The notes under the pieces were generated by a model that saw only the letters and a program-made list of their open reading frames with translations, made no database searches and was not told where the DNA came from. A stretch of DNA of 6,055 nt from RUG13409 sp045546135 (GTDB lineage: Bacteria; Bacillota; Clostridia; Peptostreptococcales; Anaerovoracaceae), in assembly GCA_045546135.1 (NCBI GenBank), contig JAZQCD010000001.1, forward strand, positions 1 to 6,055. The letters run 5' to 3'. A program made the position numbers and the translations under genes. Of the stretch, positions 5,240-6,055 are shown piece by piece; position 1 is the first letter of the stretch; every line of letters starts with the position of its first letter.

Positions 5240-6001
5240 TTAAGATTCTTTAACTTCTTTATTGTCTTTTTCTCTTATCCTTATGAGTTCATCCTGTATC
5301 AGGTTTCTTACTTTATCCGATACTTCTCTTGGATCATCCTCTGTACTGACCGGGACAGATGGCAGTATATGAAAATACACATCCGATGTCTTGAGATATC
5401 TGTTTTCTTCATATATTTTGTAGGAACCTTCTATGACGAAGGGCACTATCTGAGTACCTGTAGTTACCGCTGTTTTGAAGGCGCCTCCTTTGAATGGTCC
5501 AAGCTGCGGTCCCTGGCTCCTTGTTCCTTCTGCAAAGTAAAGAACGCTTCTTCCATGCTTTACAAAGTCCATAGAGGACAGCATGGATTCTTTTGCTTTG
5601 ACCTTATTTTTTCTGTCAACAAAAATGCATTTGATGACCATCATCCAAATATTTGCGATAGGGACCACCTTGATCTCCTTTTTTGCCATGATGACTTTCG
5701 GTTCACCAAGGGCAAAGAGTATGAGAAACGCATCATAATCTCCCTGGTGGTTACCCACATAGACTGCAGGATCTTTGGGCATATTCTCCTGACCTTCGAT
5801 ATGATATCTGCAGCCTGATATCTTGCAAAAGAACTTAGCAAGGAACTGCAGCACTATGACTCCGAACTTTGATGGATGAGCGTACTTGTCTTTATCAGAA
5901 AAGATCCATGCAATGAGACCTAAAGGAAAGGTCACGATCAGGACGATCACTCCAATGAGCAATATTATGAATGATTTTATGAGTTGTAAAAACTTTATCA
6001 T
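5240..6001 (-). CDS. plsC: PlsC-like 1-acyl-sn-glycerol-3-phosphate acyltransferase
   Basis: This 253-residue membrane-bound enzyme belongs to the PlsC/LPLAT family (Pfam PF01553). Members transfer an acyl chain to the sn-2 position of lysophosphatidic acid to make phosphatidic acid, the precursor of membrane phospholipids. Residues about 8-34 form a hydrophobic membrane anchor. The four family motifs are in order: NHQGDYD (84-90, catalytic H85 and D90 of the HX4D motif), FVDRKN (127-132), FAEGTRSQG (156-164, glycerol-phosphate binding) and IVPFVIEGS (185-193). Motif I has Gly at 87, where Ser is most common in the family. The C-terminus (about 220-253) is highly charged. The ATG at 6001 is preceded by AGAGGT (plus-strand 6007-6012) with a 5-base spacer. 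Clostridia often carry several paralogues, so which lysophospholipid this copy uses is uncertain. The gene converges on the dehydrogenase and is ended by the hairpin at 5186-5218. Confidence 0.9.
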   Translation of the reverse strand: MIKFLQLIKSFIILLIGVIVLIVTFPLGLIAWIFSDKDKYAHPSKFGVIVLQFLAKFFCKISGCRYHIEGQENMPKDPAVYVGNHQGDYDAFLILFALGEPKVIMAKKEIKVVPIANIWMMVIKCIFVDRKNKVKAKESMLSSMDFVKHGRSVLYFAEGTRSQGPQLGPFKGGAFKTAVTTGTQIVPFVIEGSYKIYEENRYLKTSDVYFHILPSVPVSTEDDPREVSDKVRNLIQDELIRIREKDNKEVKES

Positions 6002-6012
6002 TATTTACCTCT

Positions 6013-6029
6013 GTATTTGTATTTGTATT
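6013..6029. repeat. Three tandem GTATTT-like hexamers upstream of plsC
   Basis: GTATTT, GTATTT and GTATT(G) follow each other directly. On the coding strand of the acyltransferase gene this reads as AAATAC-type units just upstream of its ribosome binding site, in the leader or promoter region. A TTTACA box (minus strand, plus positions 6037-6042) lies beyond, but no well-spaced -10 box was found with it. Confidence 0.4.
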
Positions 6030-6055
6030 GGTGACTTGTAAAAGTAACTTCCACT

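Noticed and set aside
5369..5818. 149-codon open frame on the + strand
   Set aside because: It lies entirely antisense to the well-supported acyltransferase gene, has no ribosome binding site of note and no recognisable domain; it is a shadow frame.
1..6055. CRISPR arrays, insertion sequences, tRNA/rRNA genes, riboswitches
   Set aside because: None of the expected repeats, terminal inverted repeats, transposase text or conserved RNA cores was seen on either strand, and all coding space is explained by ordinary genes.

Overview
The window looks like a piece of chromosome from a Clostridia-type Firmicute. The reasons are strong AGGAG-type ribosome binding sites, moderately low GC by eye (not computed), a DUF1292 protein, a lipoprotein with a Gram-positive style signal, and an ECF sigma factor paired with a DUF4349 membrane protein. 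The family or genus cannot be fixed from this sequence alone. No tRNA, rRNA, CRISPR array, insertion sequence, phage gene or plasmid function was seen. No intergenic gap exceeds 160 bases, and nothing suggests recent transfer.

Layout on the + strand: (1) 73-423 encodes a small bactofilin and ends in a clear intrinsic terminator at 433-455. (2) Directly after the U-tract comes a near-perfect ECF-type promoter (TGTAAC, 16 bases, CGTC), then an ECF sigma factor (504-1055). Its stop codon overlaps the start of a two-pass membrane protein with a DUF4349 domain (1052-2194), probably its anti-sigma or sensor partner. This unit ends at a terminator at 2255-2279. (3) A sigma-A-type promoter at 2290-2318 drives a lipoprotein (2353-3414) that joins an FKBP-type prolyl isomerase domain to a trigger-factor-like C-terminal region. 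(4) A candidate extended -10 promoter at 3418-3446, with an inverted repeat in its spacer, precedes a very acidic DUF1292 protein (3485-3772). Five bases later comes a COG2509-type FAD-dependent dehydrogenase (3778-5157).

On the - strand, a PlsC-like 1-acyl-glycerol-3-phosphate acyltransferase (6001-5240) converges on the dehydrogenase gene. The two share a hairpin terminator at 5186-5218 that folds better in the - strand transcript.

Much of the window concerns the cell envelope: a cytoskeletal polymer, envelope-stress type sigma regulation, extracytoplasmic protein folding and phospholipid synthesis. The terminators and promoters show that these are separate short transcription units rather than one pathway. 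I see no radically new system. The most informative signal is the self-directed ECF promoter in front of the sigma/DUF4349 pair.
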